This document shows positions 8,414-17,846 of a stretch of DNA of 64,000 bases, piece after piece; the stretch's first letter is position 1, and each line of letters starts with the position of its first letter. The notes beneath the pieces were generated by a model. The model saw nothing but the letters and a program-made list of their open reading frames with translations, ran no database searches and was not told the DNA's origin. The stretch spans positions 124,001-188,000 of the forward strand of contig SAJS01000004.1 in NCBI GenBank assembly GCA_004017535.1. The letters run 5' to 3'. Both the position numbers and the translations under genes were made by a program. Source of the DNA: Mesorhizobium sp. (GTDB lineage Bacteria > Pseudomonadota > Alphaproteobacteria > Rhizobiales > Rhizobiaceae).

Positions 8414-8539
8414 CGTTTCTCGGAAGGAAGTTGCGCGTTGGGCATCTTGCTGGCCCTTTGCCGGCGCGCCCCTATCATCCTCGCACAAGCTTCGCGGTCT
8501 AGTCTTCCGGCGGACAGTCGTGCTGGGAGCCGTTGAATC

Positions 8540-10192
8540 GTGCCGGAACAGATCCAGAGCATCATCGCGAATTTCAAGAGCTTCGGCGTGCGGCGTCTGG
8601 CGCTCATGGGCGGCATCGCGGCCCTGGTCATGGCCGTCATCGGCATCGCCTCCGTCTATCTTAATCGCCCGGCCTATGAGACGCTCTATGTCGGCTTAGA
8701 GCGTTCCGACGTGAACCAGATCGGCCTTGTGCTGGCCGATGCCGGCATCGGCTTCGATGTCGGCTCCGACGGCACTTCCGTGCTGGTGCCTGCCGGCACC
8801 ACCGCGCAGGCGCGCATGCTGCTTGCCGAGAAAGGCCTGCCGACCAGCGCCAATGCCGGCTACGAGCTGTTCGACAATGTCGGCTCGCTCGGCCTCACTT
8901 CCTTCATGCAGCAGATCACCCGTGTGCGCGCGCTGGAAGGCGAGATCGCGCGCACCATCCAGTCGATTTCCGGCGTCAAGGCGGCGCGCGTCCATATCGT
9001 CATGTCCGAGCGCGCCAACTTCCGCCGCGACGAGCAGCAGCCTTCCGCTTCGGTGGTGATCCGCTACGCCGGCAACGATGCCGAGAAAAGCGCCATGTCG
9101 ATCCGCCACCTCGTCGCCGCGGCTGTTCCGGGCCTCTCGGCCGACAAGGTCACCGTGCTCGATTCCAACGGCAATCTGCTGGCCGCCGGCGACGATCCGT
9201 CCAACACGAGCGCCGCGCGCACGCTGGGCGTCGAGCAGACGGTCGAGGCGCAGATCGGCGACAACATCCGCCGCGCCCTCACTCCCTATCTTGGTCCCGA
9301 CAATTTCCGCGCCAGCGTCAAGGCCGACGTCAACACCGACACACGCCAGACCGAGGAGACGATCTTCGATCCGAACTCGCGCGTCGAGCGTTCGGTGCAG
9401 TCGGTGAAGACCAACGAGGCCAGCAACCAGAAACAAACCTCGGCCCCGGCCAGCGTCGAGCAGAACCTGCCCGAGACGCAGACCACCAGCACCGAGGGGC
9501 CGCAGTCCTCCTCGCAGAACGACCGCAAGGAAGAGATCACCAACTACGAGATCAATTCCAAGAAGATCGCCACCGTCTCCAACGGCTACTCGGTCAACAA
9601 GATGTCGATCGCGGTCGTCGTCAACCAGGATCGGCTGAAGACCATCCTCGGCAAGGACGCCACGCCGGAGCAGATCGCCAAGCGCGTCGCCGATATCCAG
9701 AAGATGGTGGCCTCGGCGACCGGCTTCGACGACAAGCGTGGCGACGTCATCGACGTGTCGGCGGTCGAGTTCATCAACGGCCTCGACGGTGAGCCGATCG
9801 AACAGCCGGGCATCCTCGCCTCGATCGGCACCTATACCGGCACGCTGATCAATGCCGGCGCCTTCATCGTCGTTGTTTTCCTGGTTGCCTTCTTCGGCCT
9901 GAAGCCGATGGCCACCGCGCTGACGGCGTCGGCAAAGCCCGCGGCCATTGCCGGCCCAAGCTTCGACGACGTGCAACGCTCGCTGCCGACGCCCGACGCG
10001 CCGGTCGCCGCGATCGCCGCCGAGACCCCGCCCCTACCCGGCGCGCGCGCCGGCGCAACCCCGCTCGACGACCTGCGCCAGAAGATCCGGCCGGCGCCGC
10101 AGGAGCGGCTTGCCCGCATGGTCGACCTCAATGAGGAGCGCACCGCGCAGATTCTGCGCAAATGGGCTGCCGCGCCGGAAGCCGTGGGTTAG
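8540..10192 (+). CDS. fliF: Flagellar MS-ring protein FliF
   Basis: 550 residues, GTG start. FliF builds the MS ring in the inner membrane that houses the export gate and carries the FliG switch ring. Visible are the first membrane span (LALMGGIAALVMAVIGIASVYL, about 20-41), the secretin-like ring domain (YETLYVGLERSDVNQIGLVL onward, with RVHIVMSERANFRRDEQQPSASVV), and the second span (GTLINAGAFIVVVFLVAFFGL, about 434-454). The cytoplasmic end (LARMVDLNEERTAQILRKWA) binds FliG. A fliH-like gene starts 3 bases later. In Sinorhizobium fliF lies far upstream in the cluster, so the order here is rearranged. Confidence 0.96.
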   Translation: MPEQIQSIIANFKSFGVRRLALMGGIAALVMAVIGIASVYLNRPAYETLYVGLERSDVNQIGLVLADAGIGFDVGSDGTSVLVPAGTTAQARMLLAEKGLPTSANAGYELFDNVGSLGLTSFMQQITRVRALEGEIARTIQSISGVKAARVHIVMSERANFRRDEQQPSASVVIRYAGNDAEKSAMSIRHLVAAAVPGLSADKVTVLDSNGNLLAAGDDPSNTSAARTLGVEQTVEAQIGDNIRRALTPYLGPDNFRASVKADVNTDTRQTEETIFDPNSRVERSVQSVKTNEASNQKQTSAPASVEQNLPETQTTSTEGPQSSSQNDRKEEITNYEINSKKIATVSNGYSVNKMSIAVVVNQDRLKTILGKDATPEQIAKRVADIQKMVASATGFDDKRGDVIDVSAVEFINGLDGEPIEQPGILASIGTYTGTLINAGAFIVVVFLVAFFGLKPMATALTASAKPAAIAGPSFDDVQRSLPTPDAPVAAIAAETPPLPGARAGATPLDDLRQKIRPAPQERLARMVDLNEERTAQILRKWAAAPEAVG

Positions 10193-10195
10193 GCC

Positions 10196-10831
10196 ATGGT
10201 CTCGGCGGCTCTCTTCGATCTCCTGCCCGATTTCGGCTCGCGGGCCCCGCATGCCAGCCAGGCTCCGACCCCGCGCGAAGCCGCACATATGCCGGCCGCT
10301 CCGGCCCCGCTCGCGCCACAGGCCGACATCGGCGCGCTGATCGCCGAGGCGGTGGCCGATGCCGAGGCCGCGCTCGAGGCACGGCTTGCGCTCGCCCATC
10401 AGGCCGCGCTCGACGCCGAGCGCCAGGCCAGCGACGATGCCGCGAGAGCCTTTCTTGAAAGCTTCGGCGGCGATCTCGGCGCTGCTATCGCCACGCGGAT
10501 CGACGCCATGGAGCAGCGCGTCGCCGAGCTTACCGGCGCGACTGTTGCCCGCATCATCGGCGGCCTTCTCGGCGACGACCTGCAGGAACGTTCGCTGCAG
10601 GCCCTTTCACGCGCCATCGGTGCCGCGGTCGCCGACAACGAAGCCGTCCGCATCGGTGTTCGGGGACCGCTTTCGCTGTTCGAGCCCCTGAAGGCGGCGC
10701 TTGGATCGCGCGCCGCCAATCTCGACTTCACCGAGGCGCCGGCCTTCGACCTGACCGTCAGCATCGACGAAACGGTGTTCGAGACGCGTATCGCCGAGTG
10801 GTCGGCGTCCTTGTCCGAGGTTCTGTCATGA
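10196..10831 (+). CDS. FliH-like flagellar assembly protein
   Basis: 211 residues. The N-terminus is alanine- and proline-rich, the middle is a long alanine-rich helix (AVADAEAALEARLALAHQAA, about 48-67), and the C-terminal domain ends with DLTVSIDETVFETRIAEWSASL, as in FliH/SctL peripheral-stalk proteins that tie the FliI ATPase to the export apparatus. Placement 3 bases after fliF and overlapping motB by 4 bases supports a flagellar role. Sequence identity in this family is low, so the name is an inference from architecture and position. Confidence 0.65.
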   Translation: MVSAALFDLLPDFGSRAPHASQAPTPREAAHMPAAPAPLAPQADIGALIAEAVADAEAALEARLALAHQAALDAERQASDDAARAFLESFGGDLGAAIATRIDAMEQRVAELTGATVARIIGGLLGDDLQERSLQALSRAIGAAVADNEAVRIGVRGPLSLFEPLKAALGSRAANLDFTEAPAFDLTVSIDETVFETRIAEWSASLSEVLS

Positions 10832-12246
10832 GCGCCATCGACCATGCCGAACCCCGGCACGAAATCATCATCGTCAAGCGCAATCACGACGGTCATGACG
10901 ATGATCACCATGGTGGCGTGTGGAAGATCGCCTTCGCCGACTTCATGACGGCGATGATGTGCTTCTTCCTCGTCATGTGGCTGATCAACGCCGCCAACGA
11001 GCAGACCAAGGCGGCCGTCGCCAGCTATTTCAATCCGGTCGAGCTGATCGACCGTAATTCCAGCCGCAAGGGCCTCGAAGACCTCGGCGACGGCCCGAGC
11101 AAGGTCGGTTTGACCGCGGACAATCCGCAGCAGGGCGCCACCAAAGCGGGCGAGGACGGCAAGGGCGGCGCCGGTTCGTCCGAACGCCGGCAGACCAAGG
11201 ACGGCGCGCAGGATGCCCAGCTGTCCGATGAAAAGCTGTTTGCCGATCCCTATGCGGTGCTGGCGGAGATCGCCGCCGATACGGGAGTGCTGCAGAATGT
11301 CAGCGCCAAGGGCGAAGGCGGCGCCCAGGCGGCCGGCCCGGCGACCGGCGCTTCCGGCGGCGAATCCTATCGCGACCCCTTCGCGCCTGATTTCTGGTCG
11401 CAGCAGGTGGCGGCGCCTGGCGCCGAGGCCACCGCCGAGCGCGCCAAGATCGATGGCGATCCCGCCAAGCCTGGCGAGAAGGTCGCAACGGCCGCGGTGC
11501 CGAAGGCAAAGGCCGCTCCGGCGGCTCCCCCGCTGACGGCCGCGCCGCTGGAGCCGCTGGCAACCTCGGAAAACACCGAGGCCAAGAGCGGTCAGAAGGC
11601 CGCGCAGGGCGAGGCCGGGAAGCCGTTGGGTGAAGGTAACAAGACTGACAAGGTGCAGGGCGGGAAAGCCGAAGCCGACAAGCGCGAGGCCGCGGCCGGC
11701 GACGCCAAAGCCGAAGCGGCGAAAGTCGAAAAGACCGAACAAGAGCAGGCCGCCGACAAGGGCGACAAGGCGCCGAGCAAAGCCGCCCTCCAGCAGGCCG
11801 CGGACATCAAAAAGGAACTCGCCAAGGCATTCCTGCCGGGCGAAAAGCTCGCCGAGGGCGTCTCGGTCGAGGCCACCGACAAGGGGGTCGTCATTTCGAT
11901 CACCGATCAGCTCGATTTCGGCATGTTCGAGATCGGTTCGGCCATGCCGCGTCGCGAGCTGGTGCTGGCGATGGAAAAGATCGGCCACATCATCAACGAG
12001 AAGAAGGGCACCATCACCATCAGCGGCCACACGGACGCGCGGCCGTTCCGCAGCGACACCTACGACAACTGGCGGCTGTCCACCGCGCGTGCCCATGCGG
12101 CCTACTACATGCTGGTGCGCGGCGGCGTCGACGAAAGCCGCATCACCGAGGTCGCGGGCTTCGCCGACCGGCAGCCCAAGATCGCCTCCGATCCGATGGC
12201 GGCCGCGAACCGGCGCATCGAAATCCTGATGACGGCCGGCGGATGA
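10828..12246 (+). CDS. motB: Flagellar motor stator protein MotB
   Basis: 472 residues from ATG 10828, which overlaps the fliH-like stop (ATGA); an in-frame GTG at 10798 is less likely. It has a histidine- and aspartate-rich N-terminus (HDGHDDDHHGG), then the single span with the proton-carrying Asp in FADFMTAMMCFFLVMWLINA (about 38-57). A long alanine/lysine-rich linker (about 100-325) follows, then the OmpA-like peptidoglycan-binding domain with ISGHTDARPF and NRRIEILM. The linker makes it much longer than enteric MotB, as in other rhizobia. It overlaps motC. Confidence 0.95.
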   Translation: MSAIDHAEPRHEIIIVKRNHDGHDDDHHGGVWKIAFADFMTAMMCFFLVMWLINAANEQTKAAVASYFNPVELIDRNSSRKGLEDLGDGPSKVGLTADNPQQGATKAGEDGKGGAGSSERRQTKDGAQDAQLSDEKLFADPYAVLAEIAADTGVLQNVSAKGEGGAQAAGPATGASGGESYRDPFAPDFWSQQVAAPGAEATAERAKIDGDPAKPGEKVATAAVPKAKAAPAAPPLTAAPLEPLATSENTEAKSGQKAAQGEAGKPLGEGNKTDKVQGGKAEADKREAAAGDAKAEAAKVEKTEQEQAADKGDKAPSKAALQQAADIKKELAKAFLPGEKLAEGVSVEATDKGVVISITDQLDFGMFEIGSAMPRRELVLAMEKIGHIINEKKGTITISGHTDARPFRSDTYDNWRLSTARAHAAYYMLVRGGVDESRITEVAGFADRQPKIASDPMAAANRRIEILMTAGG

Positions 12247-13703
12247 AGGCCATGAGCGTCATCGGCGGCGCGATCGCGCTGCTATTGCTTGCGGCGGGGT
12301 CGCCATCGGCGGCCTTCGCGCAGGACGCGCTGCAGCCTTATCAGTTGGTGCGTTCGCTGCAGCTGATCCAGGACCGCATTGCCGGCGGCGATCATGCCGC
12401 GCTGCCGATGCAGGCGAAGCTCCTCGAAATGATCGACGCCCGGATGCGGGATGCCAATGCCGAGGACTTCAAGGAGCCGAAGAATTTCCGCGCCTTGCTG
12501 GTCTACGGCATGAGCGGCGGCAATCCGGTGACGGTCGCGGCGGCGGCTTCGCGCGCGATGACCGACCCGCAAAGCCTCGCCATCGCCAAGGGCGTTGTCG
12601 CCTATCTGAATGGGCGGCCGGCCAGTGCGATCGAAATGCTGAAGCCGATCGATCCGATGAGCGTGCCTCCGGACATCGGCGCCTTTCTGGCGCTGGTCAA
12701 GGGCTCGCTGCTTGCGGCCGATGACCCTGCCCAGGCGCTCGCCCTGCTGGACGAGGCGCGCCTGCTCAGCCCCGGCACGCTGGTCGAGGAGGCGGCGCTT
12801 CGCCGGTCCGTGGGCATCGCGGCCGCGCAAGGCGACGCCGCCCGTTTCGCGCTTGCGTCGACCCAATATGTCGCGTCCTATCTCTACTCGCCCTACGCCA
12901 GCCAGTTCGCCGATGCCTTCGTTTCCGGCGTCATCACGCTGCATATGGCGATCAGCCAGGACAAGATCGCCGACATCACCTCGATGATGGATCCCGAGCG
13001 CGAGAAGGTGATCTATCTGCGCATCGCGCGCCGCGCCGCGATCGACGGGATGACGGAGCTCTCGGCCTTTGCCGCGGCCAAGGCGGAACTGGGCCGCAAC
13101 GGCGGCGGCAGCCAGGACGACCCACGCAGCCAACTCTATTCGAGCCTTTCCACCATGACATCGGCCAGCGTCGACGACGTGCGCGCCAAGCTCGGCAAGA
13201 TCGACCGCGGCAAGCTTTCGCAAAACGACCGGGACCTGCTTGACGCCGCGCAGGCTGTGGCGGGCGAAGTGGTGGCGCCGGTTAAGACACCCGCCAAGGC
13301 GGAAGCAGCGCCGGCCGCAGCGAAGGGAGGCGGGGCGAAGGAAGTGGTCGAGGCCTCGGCCGATCCGGCCAATGCGGATCTGCCTCCGGTGGAAGGGGCG
13401 ATGCCCGATCAGCCAGCGGCCGCGTCAAGCGATCCGCCGGTACCGGCAAGCAATCCCCCGGTCGCGTCGGGCGATCCGGCGAAAGACACTCCATCCGCGG
13501 CTTCGCCGCCTTCTGCCCAGCCACTGGCGCGAACAACGGCCAACACGCCGGCCGCCGCTCCGATGCAAGCTGACGCCGCGCCCGTGGTTCAGGCCTCCGC
13601 GCCGGCGGTCTCGAATGCGCAAGACCCCATCGACGCGGCGGTGGCCAGCACGCGCCGCCAGCTCGACCAGATCGACCAACTCCTCGGAGCAGCCCCCAAA
13701 TGA
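12243..13703 (+). CDS. motC: Periplasmic motor protein MotC
   Basis: 486 residues. A signal peptide (GGAIALLLLAAGSPSAAFA) is followed by a helical, TPR-like domain (about 35-330; ALALLDEARLLSPGTLVEEAALRRSVG) and a proline/alanine-rich C-terminal tail ending DAAVASTRRQLDQIDQLLG. MotC is found only in rhizobia and relatives; in Sinorhizobium it is periplasmic, interacts with MotB and controls rotation speed. The ATG overlaps the motB stop and its own stop overlaps fliK, giving a motB-motC-fliK unit. Confidence 0.9.
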   Translation: MKAMSVIGGAIALLLLAAGSPSAAFAQDALQPYQLVRSLQLIQDRIAGGDHAALPMQAKLLEMIDARMRDANAEDFKEPKNFRALLVYGMSGGNPVTVAAAASRAMTDPQSLAIAKGVVAYLNGRPASAIEMLKPIDPMSVPPDIGAFLALVKGSLLAADDPAQALALLDEARLLSPGTLVEEAALRRSVGIAAAQGDAARFALASTQYVASYLYSPYASQFADAFVSGVITLHMAISQDKIADITSMMDPEREKVIYLRIARRAAIDGMTELSAFAAAKAELGRNGGGSQDDPRSQLYSSLSTMTSASVDDVRAKLGKIDRGKLSQNDRDLLDAAQAVAGEVVAPVKTPAKAEAAPAAAKGGGAKEVVEASADPANADLPPVEGAMPDQPAAASSDPPVPASNPPVASGDPAKDTPSAASPPSAQPLARTTANTPAAAPMQADAAPVVQASAPAVSNAQDPIDAAVASTRRQLDQIDQLLGAAPK

Positions 13704-15058
13704 CCAGCGTCAACCAGACCCTGCCGGGCTTTGCTTCGACCCAGCCCCGGCAGCACGGCGCCGGCCGCAAGGACGAGGATCAGAATTTCGGTGAGATGGT
13801 GCACGGGACGGAAAAGCCCGATCGACCGCAGGACAAGCACGCGACCGTATTGGCGGACGCTCATCAGGCAAAGCGCTCGGTGGCCGACAACGGCAAGCAG
13901 GAGCCGGACCAGGATCCGCAAGGGAAAACCGGCTCGCAGAAAGCGGCGGGAAAGTCCACGAGGATCGCGGCCGCCCGGGCCGATGAGGCGAAGCCGACGA
14001 CCGACAAGGATGCCACGGCGCAAGCCGGCGATTCCGTGCCGCTGCAGGACCGCTTGCCGTTGCTGATGGCGTTGAGCGACATGAGGCACTTCGCGCAATC
14101 GTCGGGCGCGGGCGGGAAGGATTCGGCTGCCGGTGGAGAAGGCGCCGGCGAGCACGAGGCACTGAATCTGCAATTGCGCATTGGCAAGCGCGCGCCGGTC
14201 GGCAGTTCCGCCGAGCCGCAGTCGCGGTCCGTCCGTTCGACGGCCGCGGAACCTTCCGGGCCCGACTTCGGGCCGAAGCCGGTGAAGGCGGACATGGCTC
14301 TCGACATGCCCGGCCGCCGCGAAACCAGAATCTTACCGATGCAAGGGAATGACCCGCAGGCCGACAGCCCTGTGCCGCCGCAGGGCTGGCGACCGGCTTC
14401 CGCCTCCAAGGCATCACAGCAATCGCAGCCGGCCACGCCGCAGACACCGGTCAAGCCGTCTTCTGCCGCCACACGCATGGAAGTCGTCAGCCAGCAGAGC
14501 TTCCCGGCGCCGGCGCAAAACCCAATCGGCCAGACGGCGTCGGCGCTGGTTGAGGCGCTTGTCTCCGACAACGGCGTTCAGCAGGCTTTCGCGAGCGCCT
14601 CGGCAGGCTCCCAGACGACCAATTCTGTTGCCGTTCCGACACATGTGCTCAAGATCGAGCTCCACCCTGCGGAGCTCGGGGCGGTCACCGCCAGCCTGCG
14701 GCTATCGGGCGAGCAGCTTTCGATTGAGATGAAGCCCGAGACGCACGAGGCATATCGCCGTCTCACCACCGACAGCGATGCAATCGTCAAGTCGATGCGC
14801 AGCCTCGGCTTCGATGTCGACAAGGTCACCATCCTGCAACCTTCGATAGCAGCGCACGCGGCGAGCCGCGCCGACGCCAACAGCGCCATGCCGATGTCGA
14901 CAGCCCGCGACCAGCCTTCGTTCCAGCCCGGGAACTCGGGTGGCAACGGCGCGGGCGGCGGCCGGCAACCGGGAAGGAACGACAGCAATGGCACACAGGA
15001 ACTTGCCCGCCCGGCTTCGCCTCTTCGCGAGCGCGCTGGCGACGATATGTATATCTAG
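13700..15058 (+). CDS. fliK: Flagellar hook-length control protein FliK (MotD)
   Basis: 452 residues. The first 290 or so are polar and low in predicted structure, with many Q, K, S and P residues, as expected for the ruler part. The C-terminal Flg_hook domain (about 310-395) contains HVLKIELHPAELGAVTASL and LSIEMKPETHEAY, the core that switches export from hook to filament substrates. In Sinorhizobium this gene was first called motD and later shown to be fliK. The last 71 bases overlap the next gene in another frame. Confidence 0.88.
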   Translation: MTSVNQTLPGFASTQPRQHGAGRKDEDQNFGEMVHGTEKPDRPQDKHATVLADAHQAKRSVADNGKQEPDQDPQGKTGSQKAAGKSTRIAAARADEAKPTTDKDATAQAGDSVPLQDRLPLLMALSDMRHFAQSSGAGGKDSAAGGEGAGEHEALNLQLRIGKRAPVGSSAEPQSRSVRSTAAEPSGPDFGPKPVKADMALDMPGRRETRILPMQGNDPQADSPVPPQGWRPASASKASQQSQPATPQTPVKPSSAATRMEVVSQQSFPAPAQNPIGQTASALVEALVSDNGVQQAFASASAGSQTTNSVAVPTHVLKIELHPAELGAVTASLRLSGEQLSIEMKPETHEAYRRLTTDSDAIVKSMRSLGFDVDKVTILQPSIAAHAASRADANSAMPMSTARDQPSFQPGNSGGNGAGGGRQPGRNDSNGTQELARPASPLRERAGDDMYI

Positions 15059-15578
15059 CTTGGCGGCAGGCGCTGCCGACGCCGCCGCAAATCCCTGCGA
15101 GCCGGAGATCCTGCGCGCCGCGGATCGCTACGGCGTGCCGGCCGGCATTCTCTATGCGGTCGGCCTGACAGAGACCGGTAAGAAGGGCAGCCTTCAGCCT
15201 AACGCCTTGAATATAGAGGGAAAAGCTGTGTTCCCGCGCAGCCGCGATGAAGCTCTCGTCACCTTCGAGAATGCCCGCCGCGAAGGCAAGACATTGATCG
15301 ACCTCGGCTGCATGCAGATCAACCAGCACTATCACGGCGACCATTTCCGCAGCGTCGAGGACATGCTCGACCCGCATCAGAATGTCGACTATGCCGCACG
15401 CTTCCTGGCTGCCCTGCACGCCCGGCACATGACCTGGTCGATGGCCGTCGCCCGCTACCATGCGGGCCCTGACAACGACCCGGCGCAGAAGGTCTATGTC
15501 TGCCGGGTCATCGCCAACATGGTCGCCACCGGCTTCGGCAAATGGACGCCGAATGCCAGCGCATTTTGCAATCAGTAG
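14988..15578 (+). CDS. Flagellar-cluster lytic transglycosylase (SLT domain)
   Basis: 196 residues from ATG 14988, chosen because GGGAAGGA lies 10 bases before it and a signal peptide follows (LFASALATICISSLAAGAADA). An upstream in-frame start at 14940 would push this signal inside the protein. The SLT-type domain shows ILYAVGLTETGK with the catalytic Glu at about residue 62, then GCMQIN and VARYHAG. It probably cuts peptidoglycan so that the rod can pass; the FlgJ-type protein at 32724 lacks such a domain. It is embedded in the end of fliK. Confidence 0.88.
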   Translation: MAHRNLPARLRLFASALATICISSLAAGAADAAANPCEPEILRAADRYGVPAGILYAVGLTETGKKGSLQPNALNIEGKAVFPRSRDEALVTFENARREGKTLIDLGCMQINQHYHGDHFRSVEDMLDPHQNVDYAARFLAALHARHMTWSMAVARYHAGPDNDPAQKVYVCRVIANMVATGFGKWTPNASAFCNQ

Positions 15579-15799
15579 TTGCTTTCCCTGAATGCCGATC
15601 GGCCCTCGAAGGCATGTCCGCCGGCGCCAATATTCATCCACCAACAGCTGGCGCGAATACACCTGCACGATCGCTTTTATTACGGCTCCCAAAAAAACTC
15701 CCAAGAAAATAGCTACAAGAAATGATGGTTTTCCAGGATTCGTCGACCCGGCTACCCCTTTCCCCACGGGGCAAATGAATTGATTCGGAGGGCGGGCCG
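15579..15799 (+). promoter_or_regulatory. Intergenic region before rem
   Basis: 221 bases, clearly richer in A and T than the neighbours around 15670-15730. No convincing -35/-10 pair, CtrA site or gene was recognised. It presumably holds the rem promoter, since rem follows with GGAGGGCGGG as ribosome site. A 63-codon frame at 15592-15783 lacks coding character. Confidence 0.4.
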
Positions 15800-16468
15800 A
15801 TGATCGTGATCGTTGACGAGCGAGAGCTCGTGACAGAGGGCTACACTTCACTTTTCGATCGTGAGGGCGTGGCCACGGCCGGTTTCGCGCCAGGTGAATT
15901 CGGCGAGTGGGTGAGTTCCGCCGCCGACACCGATCTCAGATCCGTCAGGGCCTTTCTCATCGGCGACTGCCGCGAGGGCGCAATATCGCCGCGACAGATC
16001 CGCGACCGGACCGGCGCGCCGGTGATCGCGCTCAGCGAGCATCACTCGCTCGAACATACGCTGCGCCTGTTCGAGAGCGGCGTCGACGACGTCGTCCGCA
16101 AGCCTGTCCATATCCGCGAGATCCTTGCCCGCATCACCGCCATTCGCCGCCGCGGCTCCGAAGAGGCCGCCTACACCGAAGTCGGCTCGATGCGCATCTT
16201 CATGGATGGCCGCGATCCGGAGATCGACGGCGAGCCGCTGCCGCTGCCGCGGCGCGAGCGGCGCATCCTGGAATATCTGGCCAGCAACCGCGGCCGGCGG
16301 GTGACCAAGACGCAGGTCTTCAACGCCATCTACGGCATCTTCGACGAGGAGGTCGAGGAGAACGTGGTGGAGAGCCACATCTCCAAGCTGCGCAAGAAGC
16401 TGCGCGAGAAGCTTGGCCACGACCCCATCGATTCCAAGCGGTTTCTCGGCTACCGGCTGGTGTTTTGA
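15800..16468 (+). CDS. rem: Rem, OmpR-type regulator of flagellar genes
   Basis: 222 residues: receiver domain (1-115) and winged-helix DNA-binding domain (about 125-222, with [19 protein letters not shown] and [16 protein letters not shown]). The receiver keeps Asp6, Asp56 (FLIGDC), Ser79 and Lys101 (RKP), so phosphorylation is chemically possible although one of the two N-terminal acidic residues is Glu7. No histidine kinase gene is near. In Sinorhizobium Rem activates late flagellar genes in exponential growth, and the Brucella homolog FtcR does likewise. It lies before flgE, the same position as in Sinorhizobium. Confidence 0.9.
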   Translation: MIVIVDERELVTEGYTSLFDREGVATAGFAPGEFGEWVSSAADTDLRSVRAFLIGDCREGAISPRQIRDRTGAPVIALSEHHSLEHTLRLFESGVDDVVRKPVHIREILARITAIRRRGSEEAAYTEVGSMRIFMDGRDPEIDGEPLPLPRRERRILEYLASNRGRRVTKTQVFNAIYGIFDEEVEENVVESHISKLRKKLREKLGHDPIDSKRFLGYRLVF

Positions 16469-16559
16469 TGGCCGTCCAAGGCACATCCCGCGCCAGCCTC
16501 GCGCAAGACACGAGGCATAGTTTTGTGGCCTCCTACCCAGGCACTGCGGAGATCCATCG

Positions 16560-17816
16560 ATGAGCCTCTACGGAATGATGCGGACCGGCGTTTCCGGTAT
16601 GAACGCGCAGGCCAACCGCTTGTCCACGGTGGCCGACAACATCGCCAACTCCGACACCACCGGCTACAAGCGCTCTTCGGCCGAGTTCTCGTCCCTGATC
16701 ATGCCCGGCACCGGCGGCGCCTATAATTCGGGCGGCGTGACGACGACGATCCGCTCGGCCATCAGCACGCAGGGCGTCATGACCTACACCACTTCGGTGT
16801 CGGATCTCGCCGTCAACGGCGACGGCTTCTTCGTCGTGCAGGACGCCGGCGGCACGCCCTACCTTACCCGCGCCGGCTCCTTCGTTCCGGATGCGCAAGG
16901 CCGCCTGGTCAATGCCGCGGGCTATCAGCTCATGGCTTACGACTATGCCAACGGCGATCCGGCGGCGACCGCCAACGGTTTCGAGGGCCTCGTGCCGGTG
17001 CAGATCTCCGACCAGGAAATGACGGCGACGCCGAGCACGGACGGCATCTTCAGCGGCAACCTGCCGGCAGGCGCCACTCCGGTCGCGGCCGGCAGTCTGC
17101 CCTCCACCAACAGCGCGACCGCCCAGTACACGTCGAAAACCTCGCTAGTCGCCTACGACAATCTCGGCAACAAGAAGCTGCTCGACGTCTACTTCACCAA
17201 CACCGGCGCCGGCACCTGGCAGGTCGCTGTCTTCGATCAGTCGAAGGCGACGCCGGGCACCTCGTTCCCCTATACGGGTGGCGCGCTGGGCACCGCCAAT
17301 CTCACCTTCGACACTACCACCGGCAAGCTCACCGGCGCGACCACGGGCGTCTCCTTCACCGTTCCGGGCGGCCAGACCCTCAACCTCGATCTCTCTAAGC
17401 TGACCCAGCTCGGCACCGGCTTCACCGTCGCCGACGCAAAGGTCAACGGCAACGCGCCGAGCTCCATCCAGAAGGTCCAGATCGGGCAGGACGGCGTCAT
17501 CTACGCGCAGTTCGCGGACGGCTCGACCAAGGCGCTTTACAAGATCCCGCTTGCCGACGTTCAGAGCCCCGACAACCTTACCGCCATGCCCGGCAACGTC
17601 TATGTGCAGAGCACCGATTCCGGCGCGGTCCATATCGGCTTTGCCAATGAGGGCAAGCTCGGCTCCATCGTCTCCGGAGCGCTCGAAAATTCCAACGTCG
17701 ATATCGCCGAGGAACTGACCAACATGATCGCGGCGCAGCGCAGCTACACCGCCAATTCCAAGGTCTTCCAGACCGGTTCGGACCTGATGGACGTCCTCGT
17801 CAACCTGAAGAGATAA
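16560..17816 (+). CDS. flgE: Flagellar hook protein FlgE
   Basis: 418 residues, usual length. The N-terminus MSLYGMMRTGVSGMNAQANRL and DNIANSDTTGYKRSSAEF is the rod/hook signature, LAVNGDGFFVVQ starts the D1 region, and the C-terminus NSNVDIAEELTNMIAAQRSY is the partner helix. The variable middle (about 140-330) forms the surface domains. The start is preceded by GGAGATCC. flgK follows after 30 bases. Confidence 0.97.
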   Translation: MSLYGMMRTGVSGMNAQANRLSTVADNIANSDTTGYKRSSAEFSSLIMPGTGGAYNSGGVTTTIRSAISTQGVMTYTTSVSDLAVNGDGFFVVQDAGGTPYLTRAGSFVPDAQGRLVNAAGYQLMAYDYANGDPAATANGFEGLVPVQISDQEMTATPSTDGIFSGNLPAGATPVAAGSLPSTNSATAQYTSKTSLVAYDNLGNKKLLDVYFTNTGAGTWQVAVFDQSKATPGTSFPYTGGALGTANLTFDTTTGKLTGATTGVSFTVPGGQTLNLDLSKLTQLGTGFTVADAKVNGNAPSSIQKVQIGQDGVIYAQFADGSTKALYKIPLADVQSPDNLTAMPGNVYVQSTDSGAVHIGFANEGKLGSIVSGALENSNVDIAEELTNMIAAQRSYTANSKVFQTGSDLMDVLVNLKR

Positions 17817-17846
17817 ACGACGGGCACCGCCCCGTGAAAGATCAGC

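Noticed and set aside
15592-15783. 63-codon frame between the transglycosylase and rem
   Set aside because: No ribosome site, odd composition and no family pattern; it lies in the AT-rich promoter region of rem.
15579-15851. Minus-strand frame across the rem promoter with a hydrophobic stretch (FLVAIFLGVFLGA)
   Set aside because: It runs on antisense through the transglycosylase gene and shows no ribosome site; the hydrophobic run can arise by chance in AT-rich DNA.
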